From assembly GCA_028065725.1 (NCBI GenBank), contig JAPTVL010000017.1, positions 1 through 15,802 of the forward strand: a stretch of 15,802 nt of DNA. The letters run 5' to 3'. The stretch comes from Betaproteobacteria bacterium. GTDB taxonomy: Bacteria; Pseudomonadota; Gammaproteobacteria; Burkholderiales; Rhodocyclaceae. The notes under the pieces were generated by a model. The model worked only from the letters and a program-made list of their open reading frames with translations. It was not told the DNA's origin and searched no databases. Position 1 is the stretch's first letter, and each line of letters starts with the position of its first letter. Shown here piece by piece: positions 7,233-12,664 of this stretch. Position numbers and translations under genes: made by a program.

Positions 7233-7257
7233 GGTTGGCTCCGTGTGGGTGGGTTGA

Positions 7258-7485
7258 TCAGGCGGCCTGGCGGTCGAGGGCATGGGCGACGTCGTTGACG
7301 ATCTCGCCTTCCTTCAGGCCGAGAGCGACGGCGATCTTGTGGGACTGGCCGCGATCGCCTTTCTTGCGGCCGGAAAGAACCTCAAACACGAGGTTGGTGC
7401 TGTAGCCGTTGGCGGTCGCCCACTGGGCGATCGAGATGCCTTTGTGCTTGAAGGTGGCTTTGACTTCTTCTGGGGTGCGGAGCAT
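7258..7485 (-). CDS. BcepMu gp16-family HTH DNA-binding protein (first early gene)
   Basis: A 75-residue protein with one HTH: MLRTPEEVKATFKHKGISIA, then QWATANGYSTNLVFEVLSGR, then KKGDRGQSHKIAVALGLKEG. This pattern (LRTPEEVK, GISIAQWA, VLSGRKKGDRGQSHKIAVALGL) matches what I know as the phage-associated BcepMu gp16 family. The ATG at 7485 has AGGAGG four to five bases upstream. It is the first gene of the leftward early transcript and stands back-to-back with the repressor, the place held by ner in Mu and cro in lambda. By position it probably represses or tunes the divergent control region early in growth; that is inference. Confidence 0.88.
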   Translation of the reverse strand: MLRTPEEVKATFKHKGISIAQWATANGYSTNLVFEVLSGRKKGDRGQSHKIAVALGLKEGEIVNDVAHALDRQAA

Positions 7486-7535
7486 GGCGCCTCCTGTTTT
7501 GGTGGTTGTTAGGCGGTTAATGGTGGTGGCTTGTG

Positions 7536-7550
7536 GTGTCATAGTGACCC
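7536..7550. promoter_or_regulatory. Putative repressor operator, copy 2 (imperfect dyad)
   Basis: GTGTC-ATAGT-GACCC matches the perfect dyad at 7558-7572 in its first five bases and in GAC-C of its right arm. The two copies start 22 bases apart, about two helical turns, so dimers would bind the same face. This copy would cover the transcription start of the leftward early promoter. Confidence 0.55.
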
Positions 7551-7551
7551 C

Positions 7552-7580
7552 AGAATAGTGTCGTTATGACACCCTGTCAA
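7552..7580 (-). promoter_or_regulatory. Leftward early promoter (sigma-70 type)
   Basis: On the minus strand TTGACA (plus-strand 7575-7580), a perfect -35, is followed after exactly 17 bases by TATTCT (7552-7557), a 4/6 -10. Transcription would start near 7545, about 60 bases before the ATG of the gp16-like gene. An operator-like dyad fills the spacer and a second covers the start, so the promoter should be shut in the lysogen. Confidence 0.8.
7558..7572. promoter_or_regulatory. Putative repressor operator, copy 1 (perfect dyad)
   Basis: GTGTC-GTTAT-GACAC is a perfect five-base dyad lying between the -35 and -10 of the leftward early promoter. An overlapping smaller dyad, GACA-CCC-TGTC (7568-7578), shares its right arm and enters the -35. 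Binding here would exclude RNA polymerase directly. Confidence 0.65.
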
Positions 7581-7593
7581 GGGGGTATGGAGC

Positions 7594-8097
7594 GTGCATG
7601 AAGAAAAATTTCGCCGGGAATCGATAGAGGGTGTCGAAGCCGTTCTTGAACGCATGTGGGAAGCCGTTGGAAAGCCGCTGTGTGGGTACGCGTTGGCATT
7701 CGATGTTTCCGAGAACGACATAAAGAACTGGCGGCGTCGCGGGCGGGTGGCACGCGGCTATTTGGAGGGTTTTGCTTCTGAGCATGGTGTTTCGCTCGAC
7801 TGGCTGCTGCACGGCGACGCCGCGCCGCGGCTGGCGCCAGCCTCCGGCACAGGCGAACAGCTCAACGAAGATGAAGCGAAGTTGCTGGAAACCTATCGGC
7901 GCATCAGCCCGGAGGCGCGCGTTGCCCTGCGGAATCTGCTCAAGGTCATCGCGACGGAAGGCCAAGCCGAGGTCCAACAGAAGAAACCCAAGCCGCGACA
8001 GCCTCGTCATGCCGGCGCAGTGGAACCGGTGTCGCGGCGCAGTGCCCCCCCAGCCAAAAAGCCCGGCCGCGCTCGGGGGCCGGGTGGTGATGCGTAA
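7594..8097 (+). CDS. CI-type phage repressor (HTH only, no peptidase domain)
   Basis: A 167-residue protein. Residues 12-74 match the bacteriophage CI repressor HTH pattern: VEAVLERMWEAVGKPLCGYA, LAFDVSENDIKNWRRRGRVA, YLEGFASEHGVSLDWLLHGD. Residues 90-125 form a helical segment (NEDEAKLLETYRRISPEARV) that could dimerise it, and the tail is basic and Pro-rich. There is no S24/LexA peptidase domain, so RecA-driven self-cleavage is not expected. The start is a GTG with AAGGGGG eight bases upstream; nearby ATGs are out of frame. It diverges from the early operon, so it should bind the dyads at 7536-7572 and maintain lysogeny. The 3' end encodes a GC hairpin (8056-8084). Confidence 0.85.
   Translation: MHEEKFRRESIEGVEAVLERMWEAVGKPLCGYALAFDVSENDIKNWRRRGRVARGYLEGFASEHGVSLDWLLHGDAAPRLAPASGTGEQLNEDEAKLLETYRRISPEARVALRNLLKVIATEGQAEVQQKKPKPRQPRHAGAVEPVSRRSAPPAKKPGRARGPGGDA
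8056..8084 (-). terminator. Minus-strand intrinsic terminator within the repressor 3' end
   Basis: Arms CCCGGCC and GGCCGGG (8062-8068 and 8078-8084) flank a nine-base loop, and on the minus strand the stem is followed by CTTTTT. It would stop antisense transcripts coming from the right before they reach the repressor body and the control region. On the plus strand it lacks a T-tract and would be only a hairpin. Confidence 0.55.
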
Positions 8098-8345
8098 TGA
8101 AACCGCCCTTTACCCTCATTCATGCACACCCGCCGGACGACGTGGTGGAAGCCCTGGAATACCTGCTCACGGAGGCACGGTCAGGACGCCTGATCGGGCT
8201 AGCCTACGGTGCGATGTTTCGCCGCCGGCACTACATCGTCGAGACTGCCGGAGAGGCGCACCGCAACCCGCTGTTCGCGCTCGGTGTGATCGATATCCTG
8301 GAAGACGAGCTGCGTGCGAGGGTGCGCGGCAACAAGGCTGCGTAG
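8097..8345 (+). CDS. Small protein downstream of the repressor, unknown function
   Basis: An 82-residue protein whose ATG overlaps the repressor stop (TAATG), implying translational coupling to it and expression in the lysogen. The sequence has an N-terminal helix (DDVVEALEYLLTEARSGRLI) followed by a beta segment (GLAYGAMFRRRHYIVETAGE) and a helix (FALGVIDILEDELRARV), an alpha-beta arrangement seen in many small phage proteins of unknown role. No family is assigned. Confidence 0.7.
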   Translation: MKPPFTLIHAHPPDDVVEALEYLLTEARSGRLIGLAYGAMFRRRHYIVETAGEAHRNPLFALGVIDILEDELRARVRGNKAA

Positions 8346-8351
8346 GAGTGA

Positions 8352-9017
8352 ATGATGGCTAGATCGGGTGACGACAAGGCGCTGTGGGGTTTGCTCGGGC
8401 TGCTACCGTGGTGGGGGTGGGTCGGCGGCGCGGCGGTGGTGTGGCTCTACTCGGTTGGCGGCTGGCTGCTGCTGGGTGGCCTGGTCGTTGTTGGCGTACT
8501 CGGCCTGGCCGTGCAATCCATGTTGGCGGCTCAGCACCAGGACGCGCAAGAGCTGATCCGGCGCATGGCGAGGGAGCAGTTGCAACCGAACGAGGCGCGC
8601 CGACTAAACATGCGGTTGATGCGGAGCGATTCACGGCTGGCCGAGGTCGTGCGGTCCGTGCAGATCATGCGAAACTCGGTAGACATCGCGGCCAAATCAA
8701 AAAAACGTGAGATCGTCGAATCGCGGCTGGGAAGCGTGCTTTCGCTACGCGGCGATATTCGGCGCAACTACCAGGGCGTGTGCGACGAAGAAACGGACAA
8801 GGTGCTGGATTGGCTGGCTGACGATGAGGTGCGCTCGGCGTGGACCGCCTACTTCCTGAACGCGGCGCGGCAGGCTCGCGACAAGGCTATGACCTTGAAG
8901 ACTGAAAAGAGCCGGACGAAATACGAAGAGGCGGCGCGTTCATTTTTGGATGAGGCTATGGCTCACCCGATGACGAAGAAAGCTCAGATCGAGGCTTTGC
9001 TTAAAAACATCGCCTGA
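8352..9017 (+). CDS. Two-TM membrane protein with long cytoplasmic helical domain (candidate accessory gene)
   Basis: A 221-residue protein. Two hydrophobic segments at about residues 12-33 and 36-57, rich in Trp, Gly, Leu and Val, form a hairpin that should anchor it in the inner membrane. Residues 58-221 are charged and helical (DAQELIRRMAREQLQPNEAR onward). GGAG precedes two adjacent ATGs (8352 and 8355); either may be used. It follows the repressor and the small gene with six bases' spacing, so it is probably expressed in the lysogen. Its codon use and lower GC at the 3' end differ a little from the late genes. Superinfection exclusion or another host-benefit role is a guess from location and topology; no family is recognised. 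Confidence 0.75.
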   Translation: MMARSGDDKALWGLLGLLPWWGWVGGAAVVWLYSVGGWLLLGGLVVVGVLGLAVQSMLAAQHQDAQELIRRMAREQLQPNEARRLNMRLMRSDSRLAEVVRSVQIMRNSVDIAAKSKKREIVESRLGSVLSLRGDIRRNYQGVCDEETDKVLDWLADDEVRSAWTAYFLNAARQARDKAMTLKTEKSRTKYEEAARSFLDEAMAHPMTKKAQIEALLKNIA

Positions 9018-9129
9018 GCGTTTTTTATTGGCGCATACGCCCCGAACTACCCCCGCGCAAAATAAATCGGTTTGGGTGCGGTTTGTGGGCTCAAACTGGG
9101 CTGTCCGATTCGACTCCCGCGTGACATAA

Positions 9130-9157
9130 CACGCCCGCCGTCCGGCGCGTGCTTTTT
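9130..9157 (+). terminator. Intrinsic terminator upstream of the late head operon
   Basis: CACGC and GCGTG pair, with an inner GCC/GGC and a GTCC loop and a two-base CC bulge, followed by CTTTTT. It would end transcripts arriving from the repressor and membrane-protein genes. The CACGC arm can instead pair with GCGTG at 9119-9123, so an anti-terminator fold is possible. Confidence 0.55.
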
Positions 9158-9172
9158 CCCCTTCGTAAAAAG

Positions 9173-9215
9173 TTAACCCGGATTAAAAGACCGGCCCGGC
9201 CCTCGCCCCTATCGT
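9173..9215 (+). promoter_or_regulatory. Possible activator-dependent late promoter
   Basis: TTAA-CCCGGA-TTAA (9173-9186) is a dyad with the same N6 spacing as the Mu C-activator site TTAT-N6-ATAA. About 23 bases later TATCGT (9210-9215) could serve as a -10 with no recognisable -35, as expected for an activator-dependent promoter. Transcription would then begin at or next to the protease ATG. This is inference by analogy. Confidence 0.3.
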
Positions 9216-9221
9216 GGCGCC

Positions 9222-10253
9222 ATGCCTGTCGCCTACGCCGCCCTTTCCATCGCCTTGCCGTCCGCCGCCGGACGCGAGATCCAGCTGACGCCAGCCGGCG
9301 TGTTCCGTTCACGCGACGGCCGCCCGGCCGGGATCGACGGCTGGAAGCTCGACGCGTCCACGGCGCTGAAGGTGGCGGCGCTGGCCGCCGCCCGCAAGAC
9401 GCCTTTCGTGATCGACTACGAACACCAGACCCTGGCCACCGAGAAGAACGGCCAGCCCGCGCCCGCCGCGGGCTGGTTCAAGAATCTGGAATGGCGCGAG
9501 GGCGCCGGCCTTTACGCCACCGATGTGGAGTGGACGGCGAAGGCGCGCGCGCACATCGAGGCGGGCGAATACAAGTACGTCAGCCCGGTGTTCGGCTACA
9601 ACCCCAAAACCGGCGACGTGCTGCAGATGCAGATGGCGGCGCTGACCAACACTCCCGCGCTCGACGGCATGGATGCCGTGGCGGCGCTGGCGACCGAGTT
9701 TTTCAACCGCGCGGACGACGCGCACCCCCCAAAGGACCCGAACATGAAAGCACTCGCCGTATTGCTCGGTCTGGCCGCAGACGCGAGCGAGGCGGACATC
9801 AACGCCGCCATCGTCGCGCTCAAGGCCAAGACCGCCGAGCAGGAAACCAAAATCGCCGCGCTGACCACCGAAACCGCCGCGCTCAAGACCCAGCAGCCCG
9901 ACCCCGCCAAGTTCGTGCCGGTGGAAACCGTCGCCGCGCTGCAGGGCCAGGTGGCCGCGCTCACCACGCGCCTGAACGACACCGAACTGGAAGACGTGGT
10001 CCAGGCCGCGCTCTCCAGCGGCAAGCTGCTGCCGGCGATGGAGGCCTGGGCGCGCGACCTGGGCAAGTCCAACCTGGCCGCGCTGAAGACCTACATCGAC
10101 AAAAACCCGGCGATCGCTGCGCTCAACGGCAACCAGACGGGCGGCCGCGAGCCTGGCGAAACGGGCGACACGCTCTCTGCCGACGCGCTGAAAATCACCC
10201 GGATGATGGGCAACGATCCCACCGTCATCCTCAAGACCATGAAAGGGGAATGA
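9222..10253 (+). CDS. I: Mu I-like prohead protease with C-terminal scaffold region
   Basis: A 343-residue protein. The N-terminal 165 residues form a Mu gpI-type protease that matures the capsid: the motif FVIDYEHQT (62-70) offers a candidate catalytic His68, and EYKYVSPVFGY (116-126) a candidate Ser121. The C-terminal half (about 175-343) is Ala/Thr/Lys-rich and helical, with a coiled-coil stretch (AKTAEQETKIAALTTETAAL) typical of a scaffold. An in-frame internal start at 9744 with its own ribosome site would make the scaffold alone. The ATG at 9222 has no purine-rich ribosome site, so leaderless translation is possible. It begins the late head operon and its stop is one base from the next gene. 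Confidence 0.92.
   Translation: MPVAYAALSIALPSAAGREIQLTPAGVFRSRDGRPAGIDGWKLDASTALKVAALAAARKTPFVIDYEHQTLATEKNGQPAPAAGWFKNLEWREGAGLYATDVEWTAKARAHIEAGEYKYVSPVFGYNPKTGDVLQMQMAALTNTPALDGMDAVAALATEFFNRADDAHPPKDPNMKALAVLLGLAADASEADINAAIVALKAKTAEQETKIAALTTETAALKTQQPDPAKFVPVETVAALQGQVAALTTRLNDTELEDVVQAALSSGKLLPAMEAWARDLGKSNLAALKTYIDKNPAIAALNGNQTGGREPGETGDTLSADALKITRMMGNDPTVILKTMKGE
9744..10253 (+). CDS. Z: Internal in-frame scaffold protein (Mu Z-like)
   Basis: Within gene I, an ATG at codon 175 has AAAGGA about seven bases upstream and would yield a 169-residue protein beginning MKALAVLLGLAADASEADIN. In Mu, the scaffold Z is translated from an internal start in gene I and shares its C-terminus; the same arrangement is visible here. 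The product is expected to direct prohead assembly and to be degraded by the protease. Separate translation is predicted, not shown. Confidence 0.7.
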   Translation: MKALAVLLGLAADASEADINAAIVALKAKTAEQETKIAALTTETAALKTQQPDPAKFVPVETVAALQGQVAALTTRLNDTELEDVVQAALSSGKLLPAMEAWARDLGKSNLAALKTYIDKNPAIAALNGNQTGGREPGETGDTLSADALKITRMMGNDPTVILKTMKGE

Positions 10254-10254
10254 C

Positions 10255-10920
10255 ATGCCGCTCACCGCTGACCGCAACACCCAAATGAAGGACGGCGAGC
10301 TGATCTCCGTCCCTGTGGCCGCCAACGCCAAGATCTACGCCGGCGCCATCACCGTGGCCAATGCAACCGGCTACGCCGCCCCCGGCGCCGCCGCCCTCGA
10401 CCTGACCTATTTGGGCCGCGCCGAGGAGGCGGTGGACAACACCGGCGGCGCTGACGGCGCCAAGACTGTTCTGGTGCGCCGTGGCAAGGCCTTCAAGTTC
10501 AAGAACTCTGGCGCCGACGCGGTGACTCAGGCCGAACTGGGCGAGCCCTGCTACATCGCGGACGACGAGACCGTGGCCAGGACCAGCGCCGGCGCCCGCT
10601 CGGTCGCCGGCGTCGTGGTCGCGGTGGATGCCGACGGTGTCTGGGTGGCTGGTGCACCCAAGTTCGCCCTGAGCGTCGCCGCCGCGCTCGACTACGCCGC
10701 GATCGCCGCGGCCGCCAGCGCAGACCTCACCATCGCCGTGCCCGGCGCGGCCGTTGGCGACTCGGTATCCCTGGGCCTGCCCAGCGCGCCAGCCGCCGGG
10801 CTGATTTTCCAGGCGTTCGTTTCCGCCGCGAACGTGGTGACCGTGCGTGCCACGAACATCACCGCTGCGGCGGTCGATGCGGCCTCCGCCAGCTACCGCG
10901 TGACCGTGCTCAAGGCCTGA
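10255..10920 (+). CDS. Head decoration / capsid cement-like protein
   Basis: A 221-residue, beta-rich, Ala/Gly/Val-rich protein without cysteine-rich or hydrophobic membrane segments. Residues 1-130 (starting MPLTADRNTQMKDGELISVP) look like a DUF2190-type small beta domain found in capsid cement proteins. Residues 140-221 (LDYAAIAAAASADLTIAVPG, ending ASYRVTVLKA) form a second, Ig-like domain seen attached to several phage structural proteins. It starts two bases after the protease stop, with AAAGGGG about five bases upstream of its ATG, and precedes the major head gene. A role in stabilising the capsid shell follows from position and composition. Confidence 0.75.
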   Translation: MPLTADRNTQMKDGELISVPVAANAKIYAGAITVANATGYAAPGAAALDLTYLGRAEEAVDNTGGADGAKTVLVRRGKAFKFKNSGADAVTQAELGEPCYIADDETVARTSAGARSVAGVVVAVDADGVWVAGAPKFALSVAAALDYAAIAAAASADLTIAVPGAAVGDSVSLGLPSAPAAGLIFQAFVSAANVVTVRATNITAAAVDAASASYRVTVLKA

Positions 10921-10940
10921 CCCATCCATAGGAGCCCAAA

Positions 10941-11843
10941 ATGATCATCAACAAAGCCAACCTCTCGATCATCTTCGTCAACCTGAAGACGATCTTCAAC
11001 AACGCGTTCGAGGCTGCGCCCAGCCAGTGGGCGCAGACCGCGATGCTGGTGCCGTCCGGCTCCAGCCAGAACGACTACAACTGGCTGTCGGCGTTTCCGC
11101 GCATGCGCAAGTGGATCGGCGAGAAGGCCGTCAAGTCGCTGGAGGCGTTCAAATACAGCATCGTCAACGACGACTGGGAAGCCACGGTCGAAGTCAACCG
11201 CAACCACATCGACGACGACCAGCTGGGCATCTATGCGCCGCAGGCGCAGATGGCCGGCTTCTCGGCCCGTCAGTTGCCGGACGAGATCGTGTCGGACCTG
11301 AAGAACAACGCGTTCGCCAGCCTGTGCTACGACGGCCAGTTTTTCTACGACACCGATCACCCGGTGGCCGGTGCCAGCGTCAGCAACAAGCTCGCGGTTG
11401 CGCTGTCGGCGGCCACCCCGGCCGCCGCGCTCGCCAGCTATGGCGCTGCGCGCACCGCGATCATGAACTTCAAGGACGACGAGGGCCGCCCGCTGGCGCT
11501 GATTCCGAACGTGCTGGAAGTGCCGCCTGCGCTGGAGTCGGTGGCGCTGACGCTGATCAACTCGGACAAGCTGAACGACAACTCGCCCAACCCCTACAAG
11601 GACACCGCGACTGTCCTGGTCAACCCCCGCCTCACCAGCTCCACCGCGTGGTTCCTGCACGTCACCAACATGCCGGTCAAGCCCTTCATCTACCAGGAGC
11701 GCAAGGCCCCGGTATTCGTCGAGCAGACCGACCCGCAGGCGGACGACGTGTTCAACCGCAAGCTGTTCAAGTTCGGCGCGGAAGCGCGCGCCGCCGGCGG
11801 CTACGCCTTCTGGCAGATGAGCGTGGGCAGCACCGGCGCCTGA
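10941..11843 (+). CDS. T: Major head subunit, Mu gpT-like
   Basis: A 300-residue major capsid protein of the Mu gpT type. Recognisable stretches are the N-terminal MIINKANLSIIFVNLKTIFN, the WLSAFPRMRKWIGEKAVKSL segment (about 48-67), DQLGIYAPQAQMAGFSARQL, and a C-terminal KLFKFGAEARAAGGYAFWQM. Its length matches the family. The ATG has TAGGAGCCC upstream. It follows protease, scaffold and cement-like genes in the usual order. A strong hairpin follows about 20 bases after the stop and may stabilise the abundant message or lower downstream transcription. Confidence 0.95.
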   Translation: MIINKANLSIIFVNLKTIFNNAFEAAPSQWAQTAMLVPSGSSQNDYNWLSAFPRMRKWIGEKAVKSLEAFKYSIVNDDWEATVEVNRNHIDDDQLGIYAPQAQMAGFSARQLPDEIVSDLKNNAFASLCYDGQFFYDTDHPVAGASVSNKLAVALSAATPAAALASYGAARTAIMNFKDDEGRPLALIPNVLEVPPALESVALTLINSDKLNDNSPNPYKDTATVLVNPRLTSSTAWFLHVTNMPVKPFIYQERKAPVFVEQTDPQADDVFNRKLFKFGAEARAAGGYAFWQMSVGSTGA

Positions 11844-11863
11844 TCGCAGTAGCAGGTTGATTC

Positions 11864-11890
11864 ATGGCGGCTGGCAACCCCAGCCGCCAT
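11864..11890 (+). other. Perfect 11-bp hairpin after the major head gene
   Basis: Arms ATGGCGGCTGG and CCAGCCGCCAT enclose a five-base loop CAACC. There is no T-tract after it, so it is not a standard terminator. A second short stem, CGGTA with TACCG (11891-11907), follows at once. The location between the most abundant structural gene and lower-abundance genes suggests mRNA stabilisation or partial termination. Confidence 0.8.
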
Positions 11891-11945
11891 CGGTAAACCG
11901 GCTACCGCTTCCAACCCAAAGCGGCCTTCAACCCTGGAGAACGAC

Positions 11946-12257
11946 ATGGCTAAGTCCAATAGCAGCGCCCCGTCCAAGAAAGCCACCGATACCACCCCGG
12001 CAGCAGCGGCTTCGCCCGGCACGGAGAACGCATCCGTGCCGGGTGCGGATGCTGAAGGCGCGACGTTGTCGACCAAGGGCAAGCCCGATCCCGTCATCGG
12101 CCTGCGCATCGCCGCCGCCCGCGAAGGCTTCCGCCGCGCCGGCCGCGCCTGGAGCAAAACCCCCATCGACGTGCCGCTGGCCGACCTGAGCGACGACCAG
12201 GTGGCGATGCTGCGCGCCGAGTCCATGCTCACGGTCGAGGAAGTGGTCCTGCCGTGA
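11946..12257 (+). CDS. Mu gp35-like (FluMu) head-region protein
   Basis: A 103-residue protein. The first 45 residues are Ser/Ala/Thr/Pro-rich and low complexity; the C-terminal 55 (GLRIAAAREGFRRAGRAWSK then PLADLSDDQVAMLRAESMLT) match the general pattern of the small FluMu gp35-like protein that lies after the major head gene in Mu-like phages. The ATG has GGAG six bases upstream. Its exact role in Mu is not clear to me. The stop overlaps the next gene (GTGA). Confidence 0.7.
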   Translation: MAKSNSSAPSKKATDTTPAAAASPGTENASVPGADAEGATLSTKGKPDPVIGLRIAAAREGFRRAGRAWSKTPIDVPLADLSDDQVAMLRAESMLTVEEVVLP

Positions 12258-12664
12258 CCTACGCCACCCAGGCCGATCTCGAATCCCGCTACGGCGCCGA
12301 GGAGGTGCTGCAGCTGGCCGACCGCGACGGCGACGGCGTGATCGACGCCGGCGTGATCGATCAGGCGCTGCGGGACGCCGACGCCGAGATCGACGGCTAC
12401 CTGGGCAGCCGCTACCAGCTGCCGCTGGCCACCGCGCCGCAGATCATCAACGTGTACGCCTGCGACATCGCGCGCTACCGGCTGTATGCCAGCGCCGCCA
12501 CCGAGGAGGTGCGCAACCGCTACCAGGATGCGCTCAAATTCCTGCGGTTGGCGGCGGAGGGCAAGGTGATGATCGGCCCGTCCGCGAACGGCGCGGCGCC
12601 GCTTTCCGCCGGCAGCGCGGAAATGCAATCCGGCGGCCGCGTGTTCGGCCGGGAGGGTTTTTGA
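12254..12664 (+). CDS. J: Mu gpJ (gp36)-like head-tail protein, DUF1320
   Basis: A 136-residue protein of the DUF1320 family (MTYATQADLESRYGAEEVLQ, then a central DAEIDGYLGSRYQLPL and IARYRLY motif). It is likely a head-completion or head-tail connector protein. Residues 23-31, DRDGDGVID, have the Asp spacing of an EF-hand calcium loop. It starts at GTG overlapping the previous stop, and the next gene's ATG shares its stop's last base. Confidence 0.88.
   Translation: MTYATQADLESRYGAEEVLQLADRDGDGVIDAGVIDQALRDADAEIDGYLGSRYQLPLATAPQIINVYACDIARYRLYASAATEEVRNRYQDALKFLRLAAEGKVMIGPSANGAAPLSAGSAEMQSGGRVFGREGF

Larger units (their letters stand above)
9018..9221. other. Non-coding junction between lysogeny genes and late head operon
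   Basis: No credible gene is seen here on either strand. The stretch holds an imperfect 11-base tandem repeat (9068-9089, CGGTTTGGGTG then CGGTTTGTGGG), two overlapping alternative hairpins sharing the CACGC arm (9119-9151), a T-tract, and a TTAA-N6-TTAA dyad (9173-9186) before the protease start. In Mu-like genomes this is where lysis, terminase, portal and MuF-type genes would lie between regulator and protease; none is present. Confidence 0.7.

Noticed and set aside
9010..9030. Terminator after the membrane protein (CGC-CTGA-GCG then T6)
   Set aside because: The stem is only three pairs; too weak to call although the T-run is notable.
9080..9135. Possible tRNA 3' end around GATTCGACTCCC
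   Set aside because: The five bases on either side of the TTCGACT loop do not pair, and no acceptor or anticodon arm is seen.
11857..12189. Plus-strand frame starting in the hairpin after the major head gene
   Set aside because: Pro/Arg-rich translation, overlapping the better supported gp35-like gene that has its own ribosome site.
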